A stretch of DNA of 64,000 nucleotides. Origin: Chryseobacterium scophthalmum (GTDB lineage Bacteria; Bacteroidota; Bacteroidia; Flavobacteriales; Weeksellaceae). The DNA lies in contig NZ_FSRQ01000002.1 in the NCBI RefSeq assembly GCF_900143185.1, forward strand, positions 62,001 to 126,000, written 5' to 3'. Positions 34,549-44,496 of this stretch are shown in pieces; the stretch's first letter is position 1, and the number at the start of each line of letters is the position of its first letter. Below the pieces are notes generated by a model, which was not told the origin of the DNA, did not search any database, and saw only the letters and a program-made list of their open reading frames with translations. The position numbers and the translations under genes were made by a program.

Positions 34549-36816
34549 ATGACTTTCGACATTGACATGATCAAAAAAGTGTACGAACGTTATCCTGAAA
34601 GAATTGCTGCTGCAAGACAAATTACAGGAAAACCACTCACACTTTCAGAAAAAATCCTTTACACCCATTTATGGGAAGGAAACGCAACACAAGAATATGA
34701 AAGAGGAAATTCTTATGTAGATTTCGCTCCAGATAGAGTTGCAATGCAGGATGCCACTGCGCAAATGGCACTTTTACAATTTATGCAGGCTGGGAAAGCC
34801 AAAGTAGCAGTTCCTTCAACTGCTCATGCGGATCACCTTATTCAGGCAAGAGTGGGTGCAGAAGCAGATTTACAGGAAGGAATTAATAAAAACTCTGAAG
34901 TTTTCAATTTCTTAAGCTCGGTTTGTGATAAATATGGAATTGGTTTTTGGAAACCGGGAGCTGGAATTATCCACCAAGTTGTTCTTGAAAACTATGCATT
35001 TCCGGGAGGAATGATGATCGGAACCGACTCTCATACGGTAAATGCAGGAGGTTTAGGAATGGTTGCCATCGGAGTTGGTGGAGCTGATGCGGTAGACGTA
35101 ATGGCTGGAATGGCTTGGGAATTAAAAATGCCAAAATTGATCGGTGTTAAATTAACCGGAAAAATGTCTGGTTGGACTTCCGCAAAAGACGTTATTCTAA
35201 AAGTGGCAGGAATTCTTACCGTAAAAGGAGGAACAGGATGCATCGTAGAATATTTTGGAGAAGGAGCAGAATCTCTTTCAGCAACAGGTAAAGGAACAAT
35301 CTGTAACATGGGTGCTGAAATAGGAGCTACAACTTCTACGTTTGGATATGATGATTCAATGAGAAGATATTTGGCTGCAACCGGAAGACAGGATGTTGTA
35401 GATGCCGCTGATAAAATCGCTGAACATTTAACAGGTGATGCTGAAGTGTATGCAAACCCTGAACAATATTTCGATCAATTAATAGAAATCAATCTTTCTG
35501 AATTAGCTCCTCATTTGAACGGACCTTTCACTCCAGATTTAGCGACTCCTGTTTCTGAGTTCAGAGCTAAAGCTGAAGCAAACGGATGGCCTCTTGAAGT
35601 AGAATGGGCATTGATCGGTTCTTGTACCAACTCTTCGTATGAAGATCTATCGAGAGCAGCTTCTATTGTAGAAGATGCAGTTGCAAAAGGGGTAAAACCT
35701 AAAGCTATTTTAGGAATTAATCCTGGTTCTGAGCAGGTGAAATTTACTGCAGAAAGAGACGGCTTCTTAGATTCTTTCAGAAAATTTGAAAATGCAAGAA
35801 TCTTTACCAATGCTTGCGGACCTTGTATCGGGCAATGGGACAGAGAAGGTGCTGAAAAAGGAGAGAAAAACTCGATTATTCACTCTTTCAACAGAAACTT
35901 TGCAAAAAGAGCCGACGGAAACCCAAATACACATGCTTTCGTAGCTTCTCCAGAAATGGTTGCTGCAGTGGCGATCTCCGGAAGATTAGATTTCAATCCG
36001 ATTACAGATACTCTAACCAATGAAGCTGGTGAACAGATTAAACTGGATGAACCGAAAGGTTTTGAATTGCCTGCAAAAGGTTTTGCTGTTGATGATAATG
36101 GATATCAAGCTCCATCTGCAGACGGATCTAGTGTTCAGGTCAATGTAAGTCCAACTTCAGACAGACTTCAATTATTGGAAGAGTTCCCAGCTTGGGATGG
36201 TAAAAATATTACCGGAGCAAAAGTTTTAATTAAAGCTTTCGGAAAATGTACCACCGACCATATTTCTATGGCAGGACCGTGGTTGAAATATAGAGGTCAC
36301 CTTGATAATATTTCAAACAACATGTTGATTGGAGCAGTCAATGCTTATAACATGGAAACCAATCATGTTAAGAATGAACTGACAGGTGAATACGGAGAAG
36401 TTCCGGCTGTACAAAGAGCTTACAAAGCTGCAGGCGTTCCGACTATTGTTGTAGGAGATCAAAACTACGGTGAAGGTTCTTCTAGAGAGCACGCTGCAAT
36501 GGAACCTAGACATCTTGGTGTGAAAGCCGTTTTGGTAAAATCATTTGCAAGAATTCATGAAACGAACCTTAAAAAACAAGGAATGTTAGGAATTACATTT
36601 GCCAATGAATCTGATTATGATAAAATTTTAGAAGACGACACCGTTAACTTCTTAGATCTTGATCAGTTCGCTCCAGGAAAACAATTGACTTTAGAATTTG
36701 TACATGCTGATGGAACGAAAGATATCATTTTAGCAAACCATACGTACAACGATCAGCAGATCGATTGGTTTAAAGCGGGTTCTGCGTTGAATTTAATTAA
36801 GCAACAGGAAAACTAA
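34549..36816 (+). CDS. acnA: Aconitate hydratase A (mitochondrial type)
   Basis: The 755-residue enzyme is of the mitochondrial-like aconitase type. Key blocks are [20 protein letters not shown] (about residues 162-181), the cluster ligands in [11 protein letters not shown] (about 355-365) and [11 protein letters not shown] (about 422-432), and the phosphate/substrate block [10 protein letters not shown] near 644 in the swivel domain. It lacks the N-terminal HEAT domain of AcnB. The pair acnB-acnA in tandem, separated by a terminator, indicates separate transcription of two isozymes, maybe one for oxidative stress. It ends in a perfect palindromic terminator shared with the convergent response regulator. 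Confidence 0.96.
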   Translation: MTFDIDMIKKVYERYPERIAAARQITGKPLTLSEKILYTHLWEGNATQEYERGNSYVDFAPDRVAMQDATAQMALLQFMQAGKAKVAVPSTAHADHLIQARVGAEADLQEGINKNSEVFNFLSSVCDKYGIGFWKPGAGIIHQVVLENYAFPGGMMIGTDSHTVNAGGLGMVAIGVGGADAVDVMAGMAWELKMPKLIGVKLTGKMSGWTSAKDVILKVAGILTVKGGTGCIVEYFGEGAESLSATGKGTICNMGAEIGATTSTFGYDDSMRRYLAATGRQDVVDAADKIAEHLTGDAEVYANPEQYFDQLIEINLSELAPHLNGPFTPDLATPVSEFRAKAEANGWPLEVEWALIGSCTNSSYEDLSRAASIVEDAVAKGVKPKAILGINPGSEQVKFTAERDGFLDSFRKFENARIFTNACGPCIGQWDREGAEKGEKNSIIHSFNRNFAKRADGNPNTHAFVASPEMVAAVAISGRLDFNPITDTLTNEAGEQIKLDEPKGFELPAKGFAVDDNGYQAPSADGSSVQVNVSPTSDRLQLLEEFPAWDGKNITGAKVLIKAFGKCTTDHISMAGPWLKYRGHLDNISNNMLIGAVNAYNMETNHVKNELTGEYGEVPAVQRAYKAAGVPTIVVGDQNYGEGSSREHAAMEPRHLGVKAVLVKSFARIHETNLKKQGMLGITFANESDYDKILEDDTVNFLDLDQFAPGKQLTLEFVHADGTKDIILANHTYNDQQIDWFKAGSALNLIKQQEN

Positions 36817-36836
36817 AATTCAGTTTTTAATTATAC

Positions 36837-36869
36837 AGAAAAAGCAACTTCAATTGAAGTTGCTTTTTT
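36837..36869. terminator. Bidirectional terminator
   Basis: A perfect palindrome (AAAAAGCAACTTC AATT GAAGTTGCTTTTT) with A and T runs on its two sides lies between the convergent acnA and response-regulator genes. Confidence 0.92.
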
Positions 36870-37551
36870 ATTTCAGCTTTTCCAAAAGATTAGATTTATA
36901 CATTTCTCCCACTGAAATTTCGTGTTCCGAAATCAAAATTACTTTTTTTGAATTTAGACTTTTCACTTTATCTAAATTTAAAATAAAAGATTTGTGAATT
37001 CTTGTAAAGTTTGCCGGAAGCTGATTTTCCAGAGATTTCAAAGTATCTAAAACAATGTATTCCTGAGTTTCTGTTTTGATGTTGACGTAATCTTTAATGC
37101 TTTCCACATAAAGAATTTCATCAAAATTAATGCGATGCTGCTGACCGGAAGATTTCACGAAAAAATGTCCGGTTTCATTAGCTTCAGTTACAGGAAAACG
37201 TTCCTGAGCCTTCATAACGCTTTTGCTAAAACGGTCAAAAGAAATCGGTTTTAAAAGATAATCAACAACATTGTGCTCATATCCTTCTAAAGCATATTCT
37301 GAATAAGCCGTAGTTAAAATATACTTCATTTTATCGCCGACGATTTTCATGAAATTAATCCCCGTTAATTCCGGCATTTGAATATCTAAAAAGACAAGAT
37401 CTGCATCGCTCTTCTGAATAAATTCTAAAGCTTCAATAGGATTTTCAGTAGAAAAAACAAGCTCAAGAAATGGAATTTTCTCTACATAACTTCCGAGGAG
37501 TGATACTGCGAGCGGTTCGTCATCAACAATAATGCATTTAATTTTCTTCAT
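36868..37551 (-). CDS. LytTR-type response regulator
   Basis: The 227-residue protein has a receiver domain with acidic pocket D10/D11 and phosphoacceptor D56 (LVFLDIQMP), conserved Thr in TTAYSEY and Lys in LLKPISFDRF. The C-terminal LytTR DNA-binding domain covers about residues 127-225 (FVKSSGQQHRINFDEILYVE and LPANFTRIHKSFILNLDKVK). LytTR regulators bind repeats upstream of targets; no target can be named here. The start overlaps the upstream kinase gene by 14 bases, so both are made from one transcript, and the small exported protein gene is also linked. Confidence 0.94.
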   Translation of the reverse strand: MKKIKCIIVDDEPLAVSLLGSYVEKIPFLELVFSTENPIEALEFIQKSDADLVFLDIQMPELTGINFMKIVGDKMKYILTTAYSEYALEGYEHNVVDYLLKPISFDRFSKSVMKAQERFPVTEANETGHFFVKSSGQQHRINFDEILYVESIKDYVNIKTETQEYIVLDTLKSLENQLPANFTRIHKSFILNLDKVKSLNSKKVILISEHEISVGEMYKSNLLEKLK

Positions 37552-38566
37552 TCTTCAAATCGATCTTTAAATCTACGGTAAAATTGGTTTCCGTTTCAAT
37601 CATATTCAGCTCGTATTTTTTAGGATACAAAATTTCGAGTCTTTTTCTTACATTTTCGATCCCGATTCCGGAAACAGAGTCTTTCATTTTCTCTTTTTTA
37701 AAGTTTAAAAGATAAAAATGCAGAATTTTATTGTTATCTGAAATTTTCATATCAAAACCTTTGTTTCTGAAATCCCCGTGTTTAAAAGCATTTTCAACGA
37801 ATGGAACTAAAAGCATCGGCGAAATATTCAGTTTTGGATGAATCAGTTTTTTCTCAACATTTAATAATTCAGGATTTTTAATTCTCAGTTTTTCTAAAGC
37901 AATTAAACTGTCTAGATAACCAATTTCTTTATCTAAAGTAATAAAATCTTTCTCAAGATCTTTAGTGCTGTATCTTAATAATTGTCCCAATTCTTCAATG
38001 GCAGGCAAAGCTTTATCTGAATTTTGATAGACCAAAGAATAAATATTATTTAAAGTATTAAAAATAAAATGCGGATTGATCTGGGTTTTTAAAGCTTGAA
38101 GTTGTGAGTTTTTATGTTCTTCAATCAACCTACGCTTTTCTTTTTCAGTTTTCAATGCGTTATTTAATAACCAAATTAAAGTAGCAACAAAAATAGTCGT
38201 ATAACCAAAGAAAACGTTATCATAAAAATAATACACTAGAGTTGTCTTCTCATGATAATTTCTGAAACCAAATAAAATAGGAAATAACATCTCTTCAATA
38301 GAATACCTTAACAAACCGAAAAATAAAAATATGCTGATAATTCCACCAATGATAGCATACATTTTCTGCTTCTTATATACCCAAGGCATTAAAATAAAAT
38401 AATTAGCATAAAAAGTTAATAGATTTACGAGTAGAAAAGAATAACCTAAAATATAGCTTTGAATTTCTCCACTGGATCCGTCCGGTAAAAAAATAAATCT
38501 AAATTGGTAATAAATAAAAAATAGCCAATACAAAAGATGTAGAAGTAGGATCTGTTTTGTTTTCAT
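37538..38566 (-). CDS. LytS-like membrane sensor histidine kinase
   Basis: The 342-residue kinase has four predicted N-terminal membrane helices (about residues 5-26, 38-60, 70-92, 112-136), a coiled linker and a His-kinase domain of the PF06580 type: phosphoacceptor His166 in KTQINPHFIFNTLNN, and the N-box MLLVPFVENAFKHGDFRN. There is a GIGIENVRKRLEILYP glycine box. The sensing part is the membrane region, with no large extracytoplasmic domain. It is coupled to the LytTR regulator by overlap and to the small exported protein gene upstream by an ATGA overlap. Confidence 0.92.
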   Translation of the reverse strand: MKTKQILLLHLLYWLFFIYYQFRFIFLPDGSSGEIQSYILGYSFLLVNLLTFYANYFILMPWVYKKQKMYAIIGGIISIFLFFGLLRYSIEEMLFPILFGFRNYHEKTTLVYYFYDNVFFGYTTIFVATLIWLLNNALKTEKEKRRLIEEHKNSQLQALKTQINPHFIFNTLNNIYSLVYQNSDKALPAIEELGQLLRYSTKDLEKDFITLDKEIGYLDSLIALEKLRIKNPELLNVEKKLIHPKLNISPMLLVPFVENAFKHGDFRNKGFDMKISDNNKILHFYLLNFKKEKMKDSVSGIGIENVRKRLEILYPKKYELNMIETETNFTVDLKIDLKNEEN

Positions 38567-38910
38567 CTTAATTCTTTATTGTTAATTATAATTGGTTGAG
38601 AAGAGTAATAATGCAAATATATCGAAACCGGAACTGCATTTCGGTTCTCTAATTTCAACATGCTTTTTTTAGGTAATCTATATTTAAATTCAGACTTACC
38701 CAAAATTTCAGAAGGTATTTTCAGCTCAGAAACTAAAACTACTTTTTCCTTTGAAAGATTTTTTATTTCTATCGTTGCAGGCACTTTTACTTTATTAATA
38801 GTAATGCTTTCGTTCGGAGCTATTGTGATTGTTTTCCAAACATCTACCCTGTGATCGCCTACATTGGGTTGCATAAAAGCTAAGCTTAAAAGAAGTATTA
38901 TATTTTTCAT
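38563..38910 (-). CDS. Small exported protein linked to the LytS/LytR pair
   Basis: The 115-residue product has a short hydrophobic N-terminus (MKNIILLLSLAFMQP) that may be a signal peptide. The rest is a beta-rich domain with SITINKVKVPATIEIKNLSK and LHYYSSQPIIINNKE. I do not recognise a family. The ATGA overlap with the kinase gene means coupled translation, so it may be a periplasmic partner or input protein of the kinase; this is inference from order only. Confidence 0.68.
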   Translation of the reverse strand: MKNIILLLSLAFMQPNVGDHRVDVWKTITIAPNESITINKVKVPATIEIKNLSKEKVVLVSELKIPSEILGKSEFKYRLPKKSMLKLENRNAVPVSIYLHYYSSQPIIINNKELR

Positions 38911-39079
38911 TCACCAAAAATAATTACAATAGCAAAGTAAGACCTTCCAAAATCTACAAACGGCTCTTTTTTTCCGATGAAAGTATTTTAAACCGGCATA
39001 TTTCGTACTTGGTCGAAACGCTGTTTTATCAAATCGTTGTGAGATATAAATTTGTCAAAAATATTTAAAACAAATTATT

Positions 39080-39928
39080 ATGAAAACATCAATATTGATC
39101 GTATTAATGACAATGTCAACATTCTTATTCGGGCAGAAAAAACCTTCAGAATATTTTCCTGATCCTAAAACAAAAGTTTTGGTTGTTGGTTCATTTCATT
39201 TTGATTATCCCAATCAAGACGCTCATAAAACAGAAAAAAGTGATCAGGTAGACGTGTTAGAGCCTAAAACTGCTGCTGAAGTAACAGAACTTATTAATTA
39301 CATCAAAAAATTCAAGCCTACAAAAATTGCTATTGAAGCTTGGCCAAATTGGAAAGCCAATGAAAAATTGCAAGAATATAAAGAAGGAAAACACAGGGAT
39401 CAAAGGGATGAGCGTTATCAACTTGCAATGCGCCTTGCAACAGAACTTAAGATCAGTGAATTGTACAGTATTGATGCCAATTCTGTGTTGGATGAATTTA
39501 TAGAAAAATTCGAAAAAACAGATTCAGTGTATTTTAAAAATATGCTTAAAGATTATGATTTTTTAAATGACGACCGCATCTCTCAACAGTATAATACTTT
39601 CATTAAGAATACTGCGCGAAAAAACTTTAAATCTATTCTTGATATGTTTAAATATATGAACAGCAAAGAATATCATCAATATGAATACGGAGCATATTTA
39701 ACAGGAGATTTTAAATTGAGAGAACACGACGGCGCAGATCTGCTTGCTTTATACTGGTACAACAGAAATCTTAGAATGTTCAGAAAAATACAGGAGATTC
39801 CTAAAAATGTAGAAGACAGAATTTTGGTGATTGCAGGAAACGGTCATGCTACAGTTTTCAGACAGCTTTTCACTATTTCTCCAGAATATGATTACGTTGA
39901 ATTTTCATCCTTAGACTCAAAAAAATAA
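39080..39928 (+). CDS. DUF5694-like exported protein
   Basis: The 282-residue product has a signal peptide (MKTSILIVLMTMSTFLFGQ) and then a domain I associate with DUF5694: LVVGSFHFDYPNQDAH (about 34-49), a glutamate in PTKIAIEAWPNW (about 82-93), and VIAGNGHATVFRQLF near the end. The GSFHF, E and GxGH elements resemble those of TraB/PrgY/GumN and Tiki proteases, which suggests a metal-binding hydrolase or haem-binding role, but activity is not known. It lies 36 bases before a large outer-membrane beta-barrel gene in the same direction and may be cotranscribed with it. Confidence 0.75.
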   Translation: MKTSILIVLMTMSTFLFGQKKPSEYFPDPKTKVLVVGSFHFDYPNQDAHKTEKSDQVDVLEPKTAAEVTELINYIKKFKPTKIAIEAWPNWKANEKLQEYKEGKHRDQRDERYQLAMRLATELKISELYSIDANSVLDEFIEKFEKTDSVYFKNMLKDYDFLNDDRISQQYNTFIKNTARKNFKSILDMFKYMNSKEYHQYEYGAYLTGDFKLREHDGADLLALYWYNRNLRMFRKIQEIPKNVEDRILVIAGNGHATVFRQLFTISPEYDYVEFSSLDSKK

Positions 39929-39964
39929 TCTCCTTACCTCATCAATTTAAACCATCCATTTCTC

Positions 39965-42091
39965 ATGAAAAAGACATTCGTTATTGCAGCATCTTTCTTA
40001 TACATCTTTTCTTTTGCCCAAAAACAAGATAGTTTACAACTGAAAACTATAGAATCTGTTACCATTAATGGCAAGAAAAAACTTCTTCTCGAAAGGAAAG
40101 CTGATCGTCTTATTTTTAATGTTGAAGCTTCTGTAGCTTCTCAGGGAATGGATGGTTCGGAAACATTGGCCAATGTTCCGATGTTGAAAGTAGATGATAA
40201 TCTGGGAAGTATTTCTATTGCGGGAAAGAGCAGTGTCAATGTAATGGTCAATGGAAGAATGCTGAATCTTTCAGGAACGAATCTTATCAATTATCTGAAA
40301 ACGATACGCTCGGAAAATATTGCCAAAATAGAAGTGATCACTACTCCACCCACAAAATATGAAGCTCAGGGAAACAGTGGATTGATCAATATTATTCTTA
40401 AAAAAAATCCAAACTTAGGCTGGAGCGGATCAGTGAATACAGGATTGAACCAAAGAACCTACTCAGGAGGAAATTCAACAGGATCATTAAATTATCAGAC
40501 CGAAAAACTAAGCTTATCTTTAAAAACAAGCTATGCAGACGGAGCAAAGCGTTCAGAAGAAAACTACAGTATTTTAGGTGCTTCTCAAAATTACAGCCGC
40601 TCTGTAAGAAAAGATATGTGGAAAGAATTGACGCCTAATCTAAATCTTTCGTACAAGCTCAATAAAAACTCCGAAATCGGAATGGAATACATCTATGCTC
40701 ATCAGAAATCTGGGATGCATATTGTAAACGAAACACGAAATGTAGACACCGATTTATCTGTAGAAAACCTTTTAACAAAGACTTATCATCGCGAAAAAAC
40801 ACCAACCCATACATTAAGTGCTTATTATGATCTTAAATTAGATTCGTTGGGGAAAAAATTGAGTTTTGCAGGAAACTTTTTTAAAAATAATTCTGATACA
40901 GACGTTAACTTTTCAACATTGAAATTGAGTGATAATTCAATACAATATGTCAATACAAGATCAATTGTTGAGCCACAGGTTTTTTCTTTGCAAGGAGACC
41001 TGGAACTCCCGTTTTCTTTTGGTACCATTGAAACCGGACTTAAGTTTAATCAGTTTAAAAATGCTACCGATCTGCAATATTTTAACATCATCAACAATCA
41101 GTATATTCCGGATCTACAAAGAGCCAATTTATTTGAATATAAGGAAGAAAATTATGCTGCTTATTTTAGTTATGCCAAAAGTTTTGGGGAACACTGGGAA
41201 ACCAAAGCAGGGCTTCGTTATGAAAACACTCAGGCACAAAGCTTTACTCCGTCAACTAACTTAGAAAACAAATACAATTACGGACAGTGGTTTCCATCGG
41301 CTTTTGTTTCTTACAAACAAGAAAAAAATGTCTTCAGTCTTTCTTATTCAAGAAGAATCAACCGCCCAAGTATGAGCAATCTTAATCCTTTCAGATGGTA
41401 TGAAAACCCATATTCATATTCATCAGGAAATCCTTTGCTTAAGCCATCTTACATTAATAATCTTGAATTGGGATATACTTACAACAGCAAATTTTCTGCA
41501 AGCATTTATTATTTGAAACTTAAAAATGGTTTCGGGCAAGTCTCTTACTTAGATGGTCTTACACAGATCGGGACTTATCTTAATCATTATGACAATAATT
41601 TTTACGGTGCTAATGCTTCTTACACCGACAAATTGTTCAAATTTTGGGAAACAAGCCTTTCATTAAACGGGTCACTTACAGATTCTAAAATATTTAATAT
41701 TGAAGCTGAAGCTAAGAATGGGTATTCAGTCAATTATTCGATCAATAATACCTTTACAATCAATAAAAACAAAACAGTTTTCTTTTTTCTAAATTACAGT
41801 CAGGATCTGCCTTATAAAAATGTAAACTCTTATTTTCATAATTTTTCTAACCTGACCTCAGGAATAAAAGTTTCATTGATGGAAAAACAGTTACAGATCA
41901 ATGCTACTGTAACCAATATTTTTGCTCAGAAATATCGTGGTGATATGTATTTCAAAGACAACAGCCAACATTTCAATAATTATTGGGATGGTAGAAGTTT
42001 CCGTTTAAACGTAAATTACACATTAGGAAACAACAAAAAGAAACGAAGTACAAAAAGCATCAGTTTTGAAGAAAAAGACAGAGCGCAATAA
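39965..42091 (+). CDS. TonB-receptor-like outer-membrane beta-barrel protein (first of two)
   Basis: The 708-residue protein has a signal peptide (MKKTFVIAASFLYIFSFAQ), a plug-like domain (about residues 30-150; DNLGSISIAGKSSVNVMVNG, ENIAKIEVITTPPTKYEAQG) and a large barrel with repeated aromatic strands. It fits the outer-membrane beta-barrel family (OMP_b-brl_3) found in flavobacteria. There is no CarboxypepD_reg domain and no SusD partner, so it is not a polysaccharide-utilisation pair. Substrate unknown. It is followed 55 bases later by another protein of the same length and type but of different sequence. Confidence 0.85.
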   Translation: MKKTFVIAASFLYIFSFAQKQDSLQLKTIESVTINGKKKLLLERKADRLIFNVEASVASQGMDGSETLANVPMLKVDDNLGSISIAGKSSVNVMVNGRMLNLSGTNLINYLKTIRSENIAKIEVITTPPTKYEAQGNSGLINIILKKNPNLGWSGSVNTGLNQRTYSGGNSTGSLNYQTEKLSLSLKTSYADGAKRSEENYSILGASQNYSRSVRKDMWKELTPNLNLSYKLNKNSEIGMEYIYAHQKSGMHIVNETRNVDTDLSVENLLTKTYHREKTPTHTLSAYYDLKLDSLGKKLSFAGNFFKNNSDTDVNFSTLKLSDNSIQYVNTRSIVEPQVFSLQGDLELPFSFGTIETGLKFNQFKNATDLQYFNIINNQYIPDLQRANLFEYKEENYAAYFSYAKSFGEHWETKAGLRYENTQAQSFTPSTNLENKYNYGQWFPSAFVSYKQEKNVFSLSYSRRINRPSMSNLNPFRWYENPYSYSSGNPLLKPSYINNLELGYTYNSKFSASIYYLKLKNGFGQVSYLDGLTQIGTYLNHYDNNFYGANASYTDKLFKFWETSLSLNGSLTDSKIFNIEAEAKNGYSVNYSINNTFTINKNKTVFFFLNYSQDLPYKNVNSYFHNFSNLTSGIKVSLMEKQLQINATVTNIFAQKYRGDMYFKDNSQHFNNYWDGRSFRLNVNYTLGNNKKKRSTKSISFEEKDRAQ

Positions 42092-42146
42092 AATTTTGTA
42101 ACAAATTTATTTTTTTGTCGTCTAACTGAGTAGATTTAACTCACAT

Positions 42147-44273
42147 ATGAAGAAAATACTACTTACTCTCTCAATTTTAGCTTCAACTTTATGTTTTTCC
42201 CAAGAAACTAAAGACAACAAAGAAACCAAAGAAAAAGAAATTGAAGGTGTTGTTATTACCAAAACTAAAAAAGCCGTTGAGCAGAAAGCCGACCGTACAA
42301 TCTTTGATTTTTCTGAGCAACCAAGCTTAAATTCAGGCTCTTTGATGGAAGGTGTAAAAAAACTTCCAGGATTAGTTGTTTCTGATATGGTGGGAATGAT
42401 GTATCAGGGAAAACCTTTGGATGTTTATATGGACGGAAGACCGCTGAACATTTCAAGCAACGAACTGAACGCTTTTTTGGAAGGAATGCCCGCAAATTCT
42501 GTTGAAAGAATCGAAATTATTACACAACCCGGTGCAGAATTCCCTGCAACTTCTGGAGGTGCTATTTTAAATATTATTACAAGCAAATCAGCAAAAAATT
42601 ATCTGACTGCAGTTTACAACGGAGGTTATCGTTTTTCAAGCTACGACAAATACAGAAGCAGATTCAATAATTCAATCGCTTTAAACTCAAGAAACAAATG
42701 GTTTGGATGGCAGGTCAATTTAGGTCAATACTACCGTGAAAGTTTATCGCTTTCTGAATTGGATGGGCTTACCAGAAACCACTCTAATTCTCTGGGAAGA
42801 ACCTATTATATGAATTCTGCTTTCACTTTCGAGCTTGGAAAAGACAGATTATTGTTGAACTACGACATCAATCACAATAATGGAGGTGCAGATATTACTA
42901 GTGATAATTTTTTAACTGATACCTCAACATCTAATTATACAAATAATAATGGTTTAAGACAAGAAGTTGCTGCAACCTATCAGAAAAAATTTGAGGATAA
43001 AAATAAGAAACTTGATTTTAAAGCAGTTTACACCAATAGCGATTCAGAATTTAATCAATTTGGAAATCAATCATTAAATAACTCTTCTTTATTTAATCTA
43101 TATAATTTCAGAGTAGATTATTCTCAACCTCTGAAAATTTTAGATGAAGGAAAGGTAAGTTTTGGTGGATTGTATGATCAACAAAATTTTGAAACAAAAA
43201 GCGGAAATCTCATTAATCTTGATTATACAAGACAAACAACTTCTGCTTACGTAGAATTTCAGGCAACTTTGAAAAAGTTTGATTTCATTGCGGGAGCAAG
43301 AGCCGAAAATTATGACATCACAGGAATTACACGATTCTATGATGACAACAATAATTTAAAGGAAAGTAATTTAAATCCGTTCAAAAAGTTTAAAGTCTTT
43401 CCAAACGCAAGTGTGCAGTATAATTTAATGAAACAGCTTTTCCTTAATGTCAACTACAACAAAAAAATCAGCCTGCCAAGCGTTTCGCTACTAAACCCGA
43501 ATAACATAACGCTTAGTACTGATAACCTTACATCAAGCGGAAATCCTGATCTACAGCCAACAATTTATGACAATGCAGAAATCAAAATCAGCGCATTTGA
43601 TTATGCATATATTGGATACAACACAAGTTGGGTAAAAAATCAGATTGTACAGAAAGTTTCGCGAGAAAATAATTTAATCAGAAACGAACAGGTACAGGTA
43701 AACAGCATCAGAACACATAACTTTAATTTTGGAATGCCTATTCCGTTTATGTTATTTACAACTCCTTTTAGCGAACTGATGAAATTCAATGTGAATCCTG
43801 ATAAAATGAATTTATTATACGTTTATACCGGTTATCAGTTTCAGGAAATGCCCGATGTAAAAACAAAAGGGTTCTGGATCTTCAGCGTAATGGGACAATT
43901 TATTCTACCAAAAGACATCAGACTTCAGGCAAATTATAACGTAATACCAAAAGGAGGAAATTTTTATTATTTCCAAATTGACAAACCTTTAAACAATGCT
44001 TTCGATCTTACAATATCAAGAAAGTTTATGAATGATCGCCTAAATCTTTCATTGTACGCAAGAGATGTATTTAATCAAAACAAGAGTGTAATTGTTGCCG
44101 TTTCTCCGGAAAGGAATGTATTTACATCTAATAAATACGACAGCAGAAGTTTCGGAATCACCGTAAATTATAAAATCCCTACCAAAAACAAACTGGCAAA
44201 AGAAGATCCGAATATGATCAAAACGACCAATCAAGGCGACAGCAATGGTGGAATTTTGCAGCAAGGACAATAA
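42147..44273 (+). CDS. TonB-receptor-like outer-membrane beta-barrel protein (second of two)
   Basis: The 708-residue protein has a signal peptide (ILASTLCFSQ end) followed by an acidic-basic linker (KETKDNKETKEKEIEGVVIT) and a plug-like domain (DMVGMMYQGKPLDVYMDGRP, VERIEIITQPGAEFPATSGG). The barrel ends with YDSRSFGITVNYKIP and then a 20-residue polar tail. It belongs to the same broad outer-membrane beta-barrel family as its neighbour but differs in most positions. A TonB box was not clear. It may be one unit with its neighbour or, given the 55-base gap, have its own promoter. Substrate unknown. Confidence 0.83.
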   Translation: MKKILLTLSILASTLCFSQETKDNKETKEKEIEGVVITKTKKAVEQKADRTIFDFSEQPSLNSGSLMEGVKKLPGLVVSDMVGMMYQGKPLDVYMDGRPLNISSNELNAFLEGMPANSVERIEIITQPGAEFPATSGGAILNIITSKSAKNYLTAVYNGGYRFSSYDKYRSRFNNSIALNSRNKWFGWQVNLGQYYRESLSLSELDGLTRNHSNSLGRTYYMNSAFTFELGKDRLLLNYDINHNNGGADITSDNFLTDTSTSNYTNNNGLRQEVAATYQKKFEDKNKKLDFKAVYTNSDSEFNQFGNQSLNNSSLFNLYNFRVDYSQPLKILDEGKVSFGGLYDQQNFETKSGNLINLDYTRQTTSAYVEFQATLKKFDFIAGARAENYDITGITRFYDDNNNLKESNLNPFKKFKVFPNASVQYNLMKQLFLNVNYNKKISLPSVSLLNPNNITLSTDNLTSSGNPDLQPTIYDNAEIKISAFDYAYIGYNTSWVKNQIVQKVSRENNLIRNEQVQVNSIRTHNFNFGMPIPFMLFTTPFSELMKFNVNPDKMNLLYVYTGYQFQEMPDVKTKGFWIFSVMGQFILPKDIRLQANYNVIPKGGNFYYFQIDKPLNNAFDLTISRKFMNDRLNLSLYARDVFNQNKSVIVAVSPERNVFTSNKYDSRSFGITVNYKIPTKNKLAKEDPNMIKTTNQGDSNGGILQQGQ

Positions 44274-44326
44274 TTGATAAAATAAACATTTATCCAAAAT
44301 CTCAACCATTATATATTTCAATAGAA

Positions 44327-44349
44327 ATGGGCTTTTTGCCCGTTTTTTT
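44327..44349 (+). terminator. Terminator after the outer-membrane protein genes
   Basis: ATGGGC pairs with GCCCGT (one G-U) around five T and is followed by a T run. Confidence 0.7.
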
Positions 44350-44420
44350 ATGTCTAATTTTCAGCAAGTTTTCCAAAAAAATAGCAGGACATCATTCATT
44401 TTTTAAATTGATCATATGAA

Positions 44421-44475
44421 AACCACCCCGTCAAAAATTCTTTGAATTTTCGCCACCCCTCCAAAGGAGGGGAAT
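44421..44475. repeat. REP-like palindromic repeat
   Basis: A stem CCCCTCC / GGAGGGG (44456-44472) with AAA loop stands at the end of a CACCCCGTC... segment between the outer-membrane gene and thiF. I remember similar strings as dispersed repeats in flavobacterial genomes, but cannot count copies here. Confidence 0.5.
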
Positions 44476-44496
44476 TTTAGCTTGTGCACTCTAGGT

